Assembly: GCA_035297145.1 (NCBI GenBank)
Contig: DATGZN010000103.1
Coordinates: 1 to 26,437, forward strand
Direction of reading: 5' to 3'
Length of the DNA stretch: 26,437 nucleotides
Source of the DNA: QHXW01 sp035297145
Lineage (GTDB): Bacteria; Acidobacteriota; Terriglobia; Bryobacterales; Bryobacteraceae
Shown here piece after piece: positions 8,699 through 15,736 of the stretch (positions are counted from its first letter, which is position 1; every line of letters begins with the position of its first letter). The notes below the pieces were generated by a model. The model made no database searches. It saw only the letters and a list, made by a program, of their open reading frames with translations, and was not told the origin of the DNA. The translations under genes and the position numbers were made by a program.

Positions 8699-9593
8699 AG
8701 AAGGCCAGCGTCTGGAGGGCCAGTTCGCGACGAGCTTCGGGAGTCCGGAATGTGTGGACGTCATTTACCTTAATGAACGACGCGGGAACTCCGGCGGACT
8801 GGAGCTTCTGAAACAGTTCCTGTGCTTGCGCGATGGGGACGTTTTGATCTTCCACGCCGTGGACAATCAGGAACGGCGCATCTCCTTTTGCGACCTGAAA
8901 GGCGGGCGATGCATCACGCCACACCTTCGGGTCTTTCGAGTAATCTGTGCCCAGAAAATGGGTCAGAAATGCGGCGCCATCGCCATCGTGATCGGTGGTG
9001 AGATCGGTGGGACCGCTGACATCCACCACGGCTTGCACTTTGCTGGAATATGCCGCGAGGGCGGGATCGGAATTGTCTCGCGTGTCCTCCATACCCAGCA
9101 GCGCGGCCAATTGCGCGCCGGCCGAGTGTCCGAAGGCACCGATGCGTTCCGGGTTGACGCCACACTTTGCAGCGTTCGCCCGTACCCAACGCACCGCACG
9201 CTGCACATCATCGAGTTGCGCCGGCCAGCGGTTCTCGTTCCCTTGCAGCAGACGATAATCCACGGCGAAGGCGACAAATCCGGAACGCGCGAGAAATTGC
9301 CCCATGCCGCGCATAGTGCTCTTGTCCAGACTTGTCCATCCACCTCCGTGGATGAGAACTACCGCGGAATGGCCCTGAGTGTGGCCGGCGGGTTCATACA
9401 CATCGAGGCGCAACTCGGGACCGTTTTTAGAGCCATAAGGGACATTCTCCTCGACGGTGACGGATCCCGTGCCAGATGGCGGAGTAGCTCCCGATGCCTG
9501 TCCCGCGCCTGTGCCGTATTCCTGGGGCGAAAGGGCGAGGACCGGCACTGCGACAAAAAATGCAGACAGCAGCGAAAGAAACGCTCGGTTCAT
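8670..9593 (-). CDS. Secreted alpha/beta hydrolase, carboxylesterase/BD-FAE type
   Basis: A 307-aa exported esterase of the hormone-sensitive-lipase / BD-FAE-like group. A Sec signal peptide covers residues 1-20 (MNRAFLSLLSAFFVAVPVLA), followed by a Gly/Ser/Thr-rich linker to about 45. The oxyanion-hole motif HGGGW is at 82-86. GHSAG is at 155-159 (nucleophile Ser157), Asp249 in HGVEDQNVP and His270 in NDVHTF complete the triad. It probably cleaves carboxylic esters, possibly on plant polysaccharides or small esters, outside the cytoplasmic membrane; the substrate is a guess. No Shine-Dalgarno is seen; TAAGAT lies 7 nt before the ATG. It is transcribed alone, with 62 nt to the upstream gene. 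Confidence 0.92.
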   Translation of the reverse strand: MNRAFLSLLSAFFVAVPVLALSPQEYGTGAGQASGATPPSGTGSVTVEENVPYGSKNGPELRLDVYEPAGHTQGHSAVVLIHGGGWTSLDKSTMRGMGQFLARSGFVAFAVDYRLLQGNENRWPAQLDDVQRAVRWVRANAAKCGVNPERIGAFGHSAGAQLAALLGMEDTRDNSDPALAAYSSKVQAVVDVSGPTDLTTDHDGDGAAFLTHFLGTDYSKDPKVWRDASPAFQVAKGDAPFLIVHGVEDQNVPIAQAQELFQKLQSAGVPASFIKVNDVHTFRTPEARRELALQTLAFFNRYLVDTR

Positions 9594-9600
9594 TAATGGA

Positions 9601-9606
9601 ATCTTA
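9601..9606 (-). promoter_or_regulatory. -10-like hexamer before the esterase gene
   Basis: Minus-strand TAAGAT, 7 nt upstream of the ATG at 9593, identical to the hexamer before the DUF1800 gene. No clear -35 is seen. It suggests a leaderless transcript. Confidence 0.4.
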
Positions 9607-9655
9607 TCAAGCTTCGAAATAGTGGAACCGGAGTGAGTAATTCGGAGCTCACTCT

Positions 9656-11233
9656 CTATTCCGTCGAGTCACTCGTAGTGATGGGCAGCGATGTGAACGT
9701 TCCGCCTGGGTTGACGCGGAGTCCCAGCCCGGTTAGTCCCACAGTGCCATTGGCGGGATTGCCCTGGACTCCGTAGTAGACCCGGACCGTGCCACGCTTG
9801 CCCGCGATTTGAGCGCCGTAGCGGTCACTGAACAAGAACGACTCGTGCTGATGCGGCCCCAGGATGCGGGTCGAATCGCTGAAAATGAGCGCACCGGTCG
9901 TATCGTAAAAGTACAGGTTCTCGATCACAGTGTCGTAAGCGCTCACGTTGGCGAGCGCAAATCCGGTATCGAAGCCGGGAGTTTCGTCGAACGCCATGGC
10001 AAAGCCGGCGGTTGCGGGAATGGCCTCAACGGTCGCTTCCGATTCCAGACCGTTGACTTTCCGGCGGAACGTCGCAATGACACCGAGCTGTGCGACATTT
10101 TCCGCCAGACCCCATCCTGCCACACCAGGGCCCGTTCCAGGTGTAGAGAGAAATTGCGTACCGTGCCCGGGAACCATCACTACATAAGAAGGCAAGGGGC
10201 CGGCCGCGTTCAGCGAAAGCAGCAGGGGGGTGCCGATATCCTGCCAGAACGTCAGCCGGCACGTGATGGGCGCACCGGTCGGGTTGGTGATGATGAGTTC
10301 CGTCAGGAAACCGCCGCCGTCGGCGATTTGCGGAAGAATCAGGTTGTCACCAGGCACCGGAGTGGTCGAAACGAAACCAGTAACGACCGCGGTTCGTAGC
10401 GTGTTGCTCGTGCTGCAATTCGCGTTGGTGCATGTTCCTTCCACCGCGCCTGTAATCAGGACAGTGCCCCCGGAGTTGCCCAGTCCCGATTGAAAGTTCA
10501 GCGACAATACGGTCGTACTCGAGGGAACAATGACCGAGGAGGAGACCAGGCTGAGCGAGGCTATCGAACCAGCGGCGGCCTGTACAAAGTAGCTCGTGCT
10601 CGGCACAACAGGTCCGGCGGTAGTCGTGACCGAGATGGAGGAATAGGTTTTCGAGTTGATGTCGTAAATGAAAGAACCGAAAACTTGAGTGCCATCGGAG
10701 AGCACCACGCCATTGATAAACCACCGTTTCGGCGTAGTCGACGCTACGGCCGATACCGTACCACTGGTGATCGTCCGCTGCGGGTTAAACATAGCGCACG
10801 TCGGGTTGGCGCAAACCGATTCCGAGGCCGCGCCGCCGAAAGATAGTGTGCCTCCACCGGAGGTCAAGGGCGACGCAAATGAGAGTGAGAGCGCCAGGGT
10901 CGATCCGACGAAAACGGGCACAGTGGAAACGCCGTTAAAGCTGGTGTTCGCCGTGGGGTTCGGATACGGGGCGGCGGAGCTGTAATAGCCACCCTGTAGC
11001 AGCTTTCCCGCGGTCGTCGTGATGTTGATGTTGGAATAACTGTCGCTGCTTGAGTCGAAGTCGAAGCCACCGAAAGCTTGGCCGCCGTCGTTAAAAGTTA
11101 CGCCGTTGAATTGCCAATGCAAGGGAGTCGCGCTCACGGCCGAGAGCATGCAGGAGAGGAGCAAGCCGCAGTGCAGAAACTTGCTTACGCCGCGCCGCGA
11201 TGCCTGCTTTTGATCCACATCCAAATTGCGCAT
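9656..11233 (-). CDS. Secreted protein with duplicated beta module, unknown function
   Basis: A 525-aa exported protein. A signal peptide with a long basic n-region ends near residue 35 (SAVSA|TP). Two homologous modules follow, about 38-165 and 169-290. Each opens with a W-x-(F/I)-N-G-V strand, continues with DG..FG.F..D and a YS(N/S)I..TTTAG segment, and ends with a C-x4-C pair (Cys141/146 and Cys268/273) before an RT...G.VS tail. The remaining ~225 residues resemble a C-terminal module common in acidobacterial surface proteins, starting LPQIADGGGFLTELIITNP. The ATG at 11233 is chosen because AGGAGG sits 12 nt upstream and the signal peptide begins there; an upstream TTG (11281) would add 16 residues. 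Probably a surface or extracellular adhesin-like protein; function unknown. Confidence 0.8.
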   Translation of the reverse strand: MRNLDVDQKQASRRGVSKFLHCGLLLSCMLSAVSATPLHWQFNGVTFNDGGQAFGGFDFDSSSDSYSNINITTTAGKLLQGGYYSSAAPYPNPTANTSFNGVSTVPVFVGSTLALSLSFASPLTSGGGTLSFGGAASESVCANPTCAMFNPQRTITSGTVSAVASTTPKRWFINGVVLSDGTQVFGSFIYDINSKTYSSISVTTTAGPVVPSTSYFVQAAAGSIASLSLVSSSVIVPSSTTVLSLNFQSGLGNSGGTVLITGAVEGTCTNANCSTSNTLRTAVVTGFVSTTPVPGDNLILPQIADGGGFLTELIITNPTGAPITCRLTFWQDIGTPLLLSLNAAGPLPSYVVMVPGHGTQFLSTPGTGPGVAGWGLAENVAQLGVIATFRRKVNGLESEATVEAIPATAGFAMAFDETPGFDTGFALANVSAYDTVIENLYFYDTTGALIFSDSTRILGPHQHESFLFSDRYGAQIAGKRGTVRVYYGVQGNPANGTVGLTGLGLRVNPGGTFTSLPITTSDSTE

Positions 11234-11423
11234 AACTTTGTCAAACCTCCTGAAGAAAGGTGTGATTTTCGCCGGTGCCAATTCCAGCTAATCCGCCAGT
11301 GGCTTAATTGGATTATCGCCTACTTAGAAACAAGTCGTCGCGAAAGTCACTGAATTAAGATCGACCGGTTCAAAAATTGACGCTTGGCGCGGGGTAGCGA
11401 AAAGCAAGACTCAGGATACCGCC
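11234..11423. other. Intergenic region upstream of the secreted repeat protein
   Basis: 190 nt between two leftward genes. It contains the AGGAGG ribosome site (minus strand, 11251-11246) of the secreted repeat protein. No clear promoter, terminator or small gene was identified. The downstream gene is the only one in the leftward block with a canonical AGGAGG. Confidence 0.5.
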
Positions 11424-12389
11424 TCAGCTTCTCAGCCGCAGAAAGAACCATACCATCCCCACCACTAGCAGTGCCGACGCAGACACCTGCACGGGTCGCA
11501 GTGCGGCGGCGAAGCGGGCGATGCGGGAGAAGATCAGGGCGAACAGGGCGATGAGGGTCAACTGGGCGAGCGCGGCGCCGAGGAGCACGAATCCGGGCGA
11601 ATATCCGGTGTTTTGAAGGAACAAAAGAAAGTACAGGCCGTGGAAACCTCCGAGCAAACTGGCGATGGCCCAGCGTCCGCGGGCGCCGGGGAGCAAGAGA
11701 ATCTCGACGGCCAGATAAGCGAGCGTCAATGCAGTGGCGGCTTCTACAAATCGCGGCGCCGGCTGCCAGCTGGTGCGAGCTACGACCAGCACCGACGCGA
11801 TCTGTCCTGCAAAAAACATTCCCGTGATGGCCGCAAGTTCGGCGCGGCTGCGCGCCGCCAGCACAAGGCTCGCGAGGAACAGCACAGGCACGACACTGCC
11901 GGCTGCGCGCATGATCCCGGCGCCGCATTCCGTGATCGCGATCTCGGTGGGAGTGGGCGGCCGGAAACGCAGCGTGGCTCTGGAGAAGGAAAGGTCGAAG
12001 ATCGCCTGATCACGCCGCTCGCCCATCACGGCGCGGAGAAGGTGCACGTGATTGGGAACGGTGACGGCGTGGAAGGTGCATTCAACGTCCAGCTTGTCAA
12101 CAGGCTCGGGAAATTCGTAGTCCGCGCTACAGAAGTACGTTGCCTGTGCCGCGTCGGCCTTGCAGTCCTTTCGGATGAGTTTTGCGGAGCCGCCGGCGCT
12201 GGAAAACCGGATGTGATCCAGAAGCGTCTGCTCGGCATTCGCCACGTGCGACATCTCGTAGAGCGGCATGCGCAGCTCATAGTGAGCGCGGCGTCCGTCG
12301 ATCTTCAGATCACCCGTGCTCATGCTCATCACGTGAGTGAAGGCGGGGGTGGCGAGCAGCAGTCCGGCGAGCGCCCGCCACCAGGGCAT
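11424..12389 (-). CDS. HupE/UreJ-like polytopic membrane protein
   Basis: A 321-aa inner-membrane protein. After an N-terminal signal/anchor (MPWWRALAGLLLATPAF) comes an ~140-residue extracytoplasmic domain with two Cys (near 77 and 87). About six or seven transmembrane helices follow from ~160 to the end. The layout (N-terminal soluble domain, then six to seven helices with a G-F-H-G turn in LLGGFHGLYFLLFL) matches the HupE/UreJ_2 family, linked to metal uptake or hydrogenase/urease loci. The usual H-x5-D-H metal motif of HupE is not visible, so this is a divergent member or a look-alike. The ATG at 12389 overlaps the AI-2E gene stop as TGATG; a GTG one codon earlier is an alternative. The genes are translationally coupled. 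Confidence 0.6.
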   Translation of the reverse strand: MPWWRALAGLLLATPAFTHVMSMSTGDLKIDGRRAHYELRMPLYEMSHVANAEQTLLDHIRFSSAGGSAKLIRKDCKADAAQATYFCSADYEFPEPVDKLDVECTFHAVTVPNHVHLLRAVMGERRDQAIFDLSFSRATLRFRPPTPTEIAITECGAGIMRAAGSVVPVLFLASLVLAARSRAELAAITGMFFAGQIASVLVVARTSWQPAPRFVEAATALTLAYLAVEILLLPGARGRWAIASLLGGFHGLYFLLFLQNTGYSPGFVLLGAALAQLTLIALFALIFSRIARFAAALRPVQVSASALLVVGMVWFFLRLRS

Positions 12390-13435
12390 CACGGGCCAAC
12401 CCCGGTCAGTTCCACTGGGGCCCGCGTCCGCTCGAGACGCTTATACAAAATGCGGATCAGCGCCAGCACAGGAACGGAGAGAAATGTTCCGGCGACGCCG
12501 CCGAGCTCGCCGCCGGCGAAAACGCCGAACACCACGAGCAGGGGATGCAATTCCATCCCGTGGCTCATCAGGCGCGGGGAAAGCACGTAATCCTGGAACA
12601 AGCGGTAGATGCCGAGGAAGGCCAGGATCCAGACAATGTGCGGATAGCCGCTAAAGCCGGATACCGCTAGCACGATCACCGCTGCAGTCAGCGGACCTAC
12701 CATGGGAATGAACTCCAAGAGACCGGCCACAGCGGCCAGCAGAAGCGCATAAGGGACGTGCGTCACAGAGAAGTAGAAGCCGAAAAACGCCAACGTAAAC
12801 AGGCTCAGCACGGCGAGCGCGCGCATGTATTGCGCCAGCAGCACGTTGGTGTCGCGGGCAATGTCCTCGACGAGAGCGCGCGGCGCACCAACTGTGACCA
12901 GCTCGAGCAGCGCCGCCCACATGGCGCGGCCATCCTTTAAAAAGAAAAAGCTCAGGATGGGGACAATGATGACGTACACCAGATCGCCGGCGGCAGAGAG
13001 GGCGCGCAGGCCGAAGCGTGGAAGAAACGCGGCGATGTCACCGGCGTGCTGGCGGATTTGCGACTGTATGAGATCGATGGCGCGGTCGATGTAGGGCTGG
13101 TTGGTGCTGGCCACACGCTCGGGCCCACTCAACTGGCTGAATCGGGTGGCGAGATTGGTGGCCTCATCGGCAATCCGCGAGCCGAGACTTACCGCACCGT
13201 AAACCAGACCGCCGATGACGATGATGTATGCGATCACCAAGGCCGGCGTGCGCGTGCGGCTGGCGGGCAGCATGCGGTCGAGCAAATCGACGAGCGGCGA
13301 GAGCAGGTAAGCGAACAGCAAGGCGACGATGAAGACGAACAGGGTCTTGCGGACCACATAGACCGTCGCGATCAGAAGGAGAATTGCGACCGCGGTCCAG
13401 GTGTATCGAGCGGCGCGCGGGTCAATGCCCAGCAT
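12389..13435 (-). CDS. AI-2E family transporter (UPF0118 permease)
   Basis: A 348-aa inner-membrane protein of the AI-2E/TqsA/PerM family. Two helices open the protein (YTWTAVAILLLIATVYVV and LFVFIVALLFAYLLSPLVD), then one near 65-85, a central extracytoplasmic helical segment (about 90-155), and a C-terminal bundle holding the family signatures PILSFFFLKDG and LLEFIPMVGP and the HGMELHPLLVVFGVFAGGE segment. Family members export autoinducer-2 or other small molecules or act as antiporters; the substrate here is not predictable. The frame is open to 13537, but that extension runs through a 7-nt tandem repeat, and the ATG at 13435 has GGGG 2-5 nt upstream, so the shorter start is chosen. It is coupled to the HupE-like gene. 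Confidence 0.9.
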   Translation of the reverse strand: MLGIDPRAARYTWTAVAILLLIATVYVVRKTLFVFIVALLFAYLLSPLVDLLDRMLPASRTRTPALVIAYIIVIGGLVYGAVSLGSRIADEATNLATRFSQLSGPERVASTNQPYIDRAIDLIQSQIRQHAGDIAAFLPRFGLRALSAAGDLVYVIIVPILSFFFLKDGRAMWAALLELVTVGAPRALVEDIARDTNVLLAQYMRALAVLSLFTLAFFGFYFSVTHVPYALLLAAVAGLLEFIPMVGPLTAAVIVLAVSGFSGYPHIVWILAFLGIYRLFQDYVLSPRLMSHGMELHPLLVVFGVFAGGELGGVAGTFLSVPVLALIRILYKRLERTRAPVELTGVGP

Positions 13436-13451
13436 GGCCCCATCATAAACC

Positions 13452-13491
13452 AAAGGCAAAAGGCAAAGGGCAAAAGACGGAAGGCAAAAGG
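13452..13491. repeat. Short tandem repeat, 7-nt unit AAAGGCA
   Basis: About five imperfect copies of AAAGGCA (TGCCTTT on the minus strand) lie between cutC and the AI-2E gene. The first two units are exact, the third has one change and the remaining copies are degenerate. The surrounding DNA is GC-rich, so the purine-rich block stands out. Position in a short intergenic gap rather than inside a gene suggests an intergenic microsatellite-like element. Confidence 0.8.
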
Positions 13492-13506
13492 GTCTGAATG
13501 GGACGA

Positions 13507-14169
13507 TTAGCCCGCTAACAGATCGACTAGCGCGCATACTCGCTCCGCGTCGACGGGCTGGTGGATGTCATGACCGTGACGGGCGGCACGGCCTACGTGA
13601 AACTCACGAATGGCGGTGGTCTTGAGAAGAGTCCGGATCAGTTCCGGCGTGACACCGCCGCCGGCAAGAATCTGGAGTTCCGGCGCGGCGAGGTGGGCCA
13701 ATCGGTCGAGGTGGGCAGCAGCACCGCTGGTCAGGATGTGATCGAGTTGCGGGACGGCCTTGAGGGCGGCGATTGCGGCCTCGGGATCGGGCAATTCCTC
13801 GAATGCGCGATGGAAGGTGGCCTTCACGCTGGGGGCGTGTTGCAGAATACGCTGCGTGAGTGGCAGGTCGAGTTGGCGGCCGCGCAGAAAGCCAAGAACA
13901 AGGCCGTCCACGCGCATCGCGGCAAACTGGCGCGCCGTGGAGCAGAGGTTTTGAATTTCTTCCTCGCCGGAGGTCTCATAGCCCGCGTTCTCCCGCAGCA
14001 TCACGCGCACGGGAATAGTGACGGCGCCCATGATGTCACGCACCAGGGAGACGGATGGTGTGAGGCCGCCGACGTCGAGGTTGCGGACGATTTCCAGGCG
14101 ATGAGCGCCCCCGCGCTGGGCGGCAACAGCATCGTCAACGGAGCAGGCGATCACTTCGAGGAGGCTCAT
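13507..14169 (-). CDS. cutC: CutC family protein
   Basis: A 220-aa cytoplasmic TIM-barrel protein of the CutC family, once linked to copper homeostasis though the biochemical role is unsettled. Family motifs are visible in order: MSLLEVIACSVDDAVAAQRG at the N-terminus, GGAHRLEI, GGLTPS near 34-39, VMLRENAGY (the family's conserved R-P/E-R-x-G-like segment), DGLVLGFL near 88-95, FHRAFEE, LTSGAAAH and ILAGGGVTPE. The ATG at 14169 starts the conserved domain; an upstream in-frame extension to 14211 is not conserved-looking. No strong ribosome site is seen. It lies between the CorC gene (68 nt upstream) and the AI-2E gene (71 nt downstream), on the same strand, possibly in one operon. Confidence 0.93.
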   Translation of the reverse strand: MSLLEVIACSVDDAVAAQRGGAHRLEIVRNLDVGGLTPSVSLVRDIMGAVTIPVRVMLRENAGYETSGEEEIQNLCSTARQFAAMRVDGLVLGFLRGRQLDLPLTQRILQHAPSVKATFHRAFEELPDPEAAIAALKAVPQLDHILTSGAAAHLDRLAHLAAPELQILAGGGVTPELIRTLLKTTAIREFHVGRAARHGHDIHQPVDAERVCALVDLLAG

Positions 14170-14189
14170 GGTCACGATTTTATCGCCCA

Positions 14190-14234
14190 GCCAAACCCGC
14201 GGATGCCCCAAAAACCGCCTGCCCCTGCGCTACA
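14190..14234 (-). repeat. Dispersed TGTAGCGC element, copy C
   Basis: Minus-strand TGTAGCGCAGGG (14234-14223) begins 4 nt after the CorC stop codon and is followed by a GGCGGTTTTTGGGG run and CCGCGGGTT. It is identical to copy B over 12 nt. It occupies most of the 68-nt gap before cutC. No clean terminator stem was confirmed here. Confidence 0.45.
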
Positions 14235-14237
14235 AAA

Positions 14238-15569
14238 CTACGCCTCCAGTTTTTCCACACGCACCTTGGCGATGCGGTTGCGGTCCATTTCCAGGACGGT
14301 GTAACGCCGGCCGTCATGCTCCACGCTTTGCCCGGCAGTGGGAATGCTGCCGAGCCGCATCAGCAGAAAGCCTGCCAGGGTTTCGAAGCCGCCGTTGACG
14401 GGCAACTCGATGCCGTACTGTGTCTCGAGGTCGCGGATCTTGGTGGTGCCTTCGAGTTCGAGGTCGTCGGCGTCGGCTGCTGCCGGTGCACTCTGTTCAT
14501 CGTATTCGTCGGCAATCTCGCCGACGATCTGCTCGAGCACATCTTCGACGGTAAGCAGGCCAACAATGGTGCCGAATTCGTCCACGACCATTGCCATGTG
14601 GGAGTGCCCTTGCCGGAATTCCACGAGCATTTGCGAAACCGGCTTGGTCTCGGGAACCACCAGATACTGGCGCATCAGCCGGCGCACGCGGAAGACGCGC
14701 GGAGGGCGCCCGAGACGGATGGCGGCGCGGCGCTCCTCCCACACCGGCAGGAGATCCTTGTAAAACAAAATGCCGACGATCTGCTCGGGCTTATCTTGAT
14801 AAACCGGCAGCCGGGAATGCTTTCCCTCGATCATCACGGCGAGCACCTGGTCGAGTGTGGCGTCGACCGGCGCTGAAACGATGTCGTTGCGCGGCACCAT
14901 GATCTCGCGTACCGCGAGATTCTCCAGGTCGAGCACGTTGTGAATGAGATCTTCCTGCATCTCGGGCAGGTGGCCGAAGCCGCGGCTCGAGCTGACGATC
15001 AACTTGAGTTCTTCGGCCGAATGGCCGCCGCCTCGCACGCGCGAACCCACGCCCAGAGCGCGCGTAAATGCCGCACTGGATTTTTCGATGATCCAAACGA
15101 AGGGTTCAGAGATGCGGTAGAAGAGCAGCAGGGCCGGCGCCACAATCACCGCCAGCCGATCGGCGCGCTCGATGGCGAGGTTCTTGGGACCCACCTCGCC
15201 GATGACAACGTGAAAGTACGTCATCACGAGGAAGCCCAGCACGAAACTGGTGGCGTGGAAAACGCTAGCGGTGGCGGGTGTGATGGCTGGCTGAAAGGCT
15301 GCCAGGATGAGGGAGTAGAGTGTGCCCTGCCCTGCCCAGCCGAGTCCGAGGCTCGCCAGTGTCACGCCGATCTGGGTCACCGATAGCAGCCGCTCAGGAT
15401 TCGACAACAGATTGAGCGCCGCCTGCGCACCCGCTTGGCCCTCCTCGGCCAACTGCCTGAGACGGGATTCGCGCACGGAAACAAGAGACACTTCAGCCGC
15501 GGCGAAGAATGCGTTGACTCCCAGGATCACCAGCAGCGAAAGAAGGCGAAAGCCGTAGTGCTCACTCAT
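14238..15569 (-). CDS. CNNM/CorC-HlyC family membrane protein with CBS domains
   Basis: A 443-aa protein with the standard order DUF21/CNNM membrane domain (about 1-190), a paired CBS domain (about 215-345) and a C-terminal CorC_HlyC domain (about 365-440). The N-terminal helices include the FFAAAEVSLVSVRESRL motif typical of the family, and HVVIGEVGPKNLAIERAD is the conserved DUF21 signature. The CBS pair contains IMVPRNDIVSAP and MVVDEFGTIVGLLTVEDVLE. Such proteins are linked to Mg2+/Co2+ homeostasis or efflux; the 'hemolysin' label in databases is historical. Full length, no damage seen. It is divergent from the penicillin acylase gene. The minus-strand TATATT at 15600-15595 could be its -10, giving a ~20-nt leader. 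Confidence 0.95.
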   Translation of the reverse strand: MSEHYGFRLLSLLVILGVNAFFAAAEVSLVSVRESRLRQLAEEGQAGAQAALNLLSNPERLLSVTQIGVTLASLGLGWAGQGTLYSLILAAFQPAITPATASVFHATSFVLGFLVMTYFHVVIGEVGPKNLAIERADRLAVIVAPALLLFYRISEPFVWIIEKSSAAFTRALGVGSRVRGGGHSAEELKLIVSSSRGFGHLPEMQEDLIHNVLDLENLAVREIMVPRNDIVSAPVDATLDQVLAVMIEGKHSRLPVYQDKPEQIVGILFYKDLLPVWEERRAAIRLGRPPRVFRVRRLMRQYLVVPETKPVSQMLVEFRQGHSHMAMVVDEFGTIVGLLTVEDVLEQIVGEIADEYDEQSAPAAADADDLELEGTTKIRDLETQYGIELPVNGGFETLAGFLLMRLGSIPTAGQSVEHDGRRYTVLEMDRNRIAKVRVEKLEA

Positions 15570-15736
15570 GCGGCCGAGTGGAATCGGCTTTTCAAATATA
15601 GCAACCGGGGATCAGAGAGTTGGGAAGGCTGGAGACCAAATGGAGCTCCGGCGACGATAGTTCTCGAATAGACCGTCTCGCCGTTCCGCCAGTCCTCCCC
15701 GAAATCCCCAAAGTGCTCTTGGATACAATTGGTGCC
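15570..15736. promoter_or_regulatory. Divergent promoter region between corC-like and acylase genes
   Basis: 167 nt between divergent genes. On the minus strand TATATT (15600-15595) is a -10 candidate for the CorC gene. On the plus strand TACAAT (15724-15729) lies exactly 7 nt before the GTG of the acylase gene. Neither has a convincing -35. An in-frame TTG at 15620 extends the acylase frame but shows no membrane or domain features. Confidence 0.4.

Noticed and set aside
8640..9596. 318-codon plus-strand frame opposite the esterase
   Set aside because: The minus strand carries HGGGW, GHSAG and a complete triad with a signal peptide; the plus frame is a shadow.
9631..9654. Hairpin GAGTGAG/CTCACTC as a terminator of the secreted repeat gene
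   Set aside because: 7-bp stem is located just after the stop but no T run follows, and it partly overlaps the upstream region of the esterase; evidence too weak to call a terminator.
11613..12590. 325-codon plus-strand frame opposite the HupE-like and AI-2E genes
   Set aside because: Low-complexity Arg/Gly/Ala/Glu translation with no recognisable motif; both minus-strand genes show clear membrane topology and coupling.
13436..13537. N-terminal extension of the AI-2E transporter
   Set aside because: Encoded through the 7-nt tandem repeat; no family similarity and a usable ATG with a GGGG site follows.
13561..14304. 247-codon plus-strand frame opposite cutC
   Set aside because: CutC motifs on the minus strand are unambiguous; the plus frame has none.
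15620..15736. Upstream TTG extension of the penicillin acylase
   Set aside because: Would add 39 residues without hydrophobic or conserved features; GTG 15737 directly precedes the membrane helix and has TACAAT 7 nt upstream.
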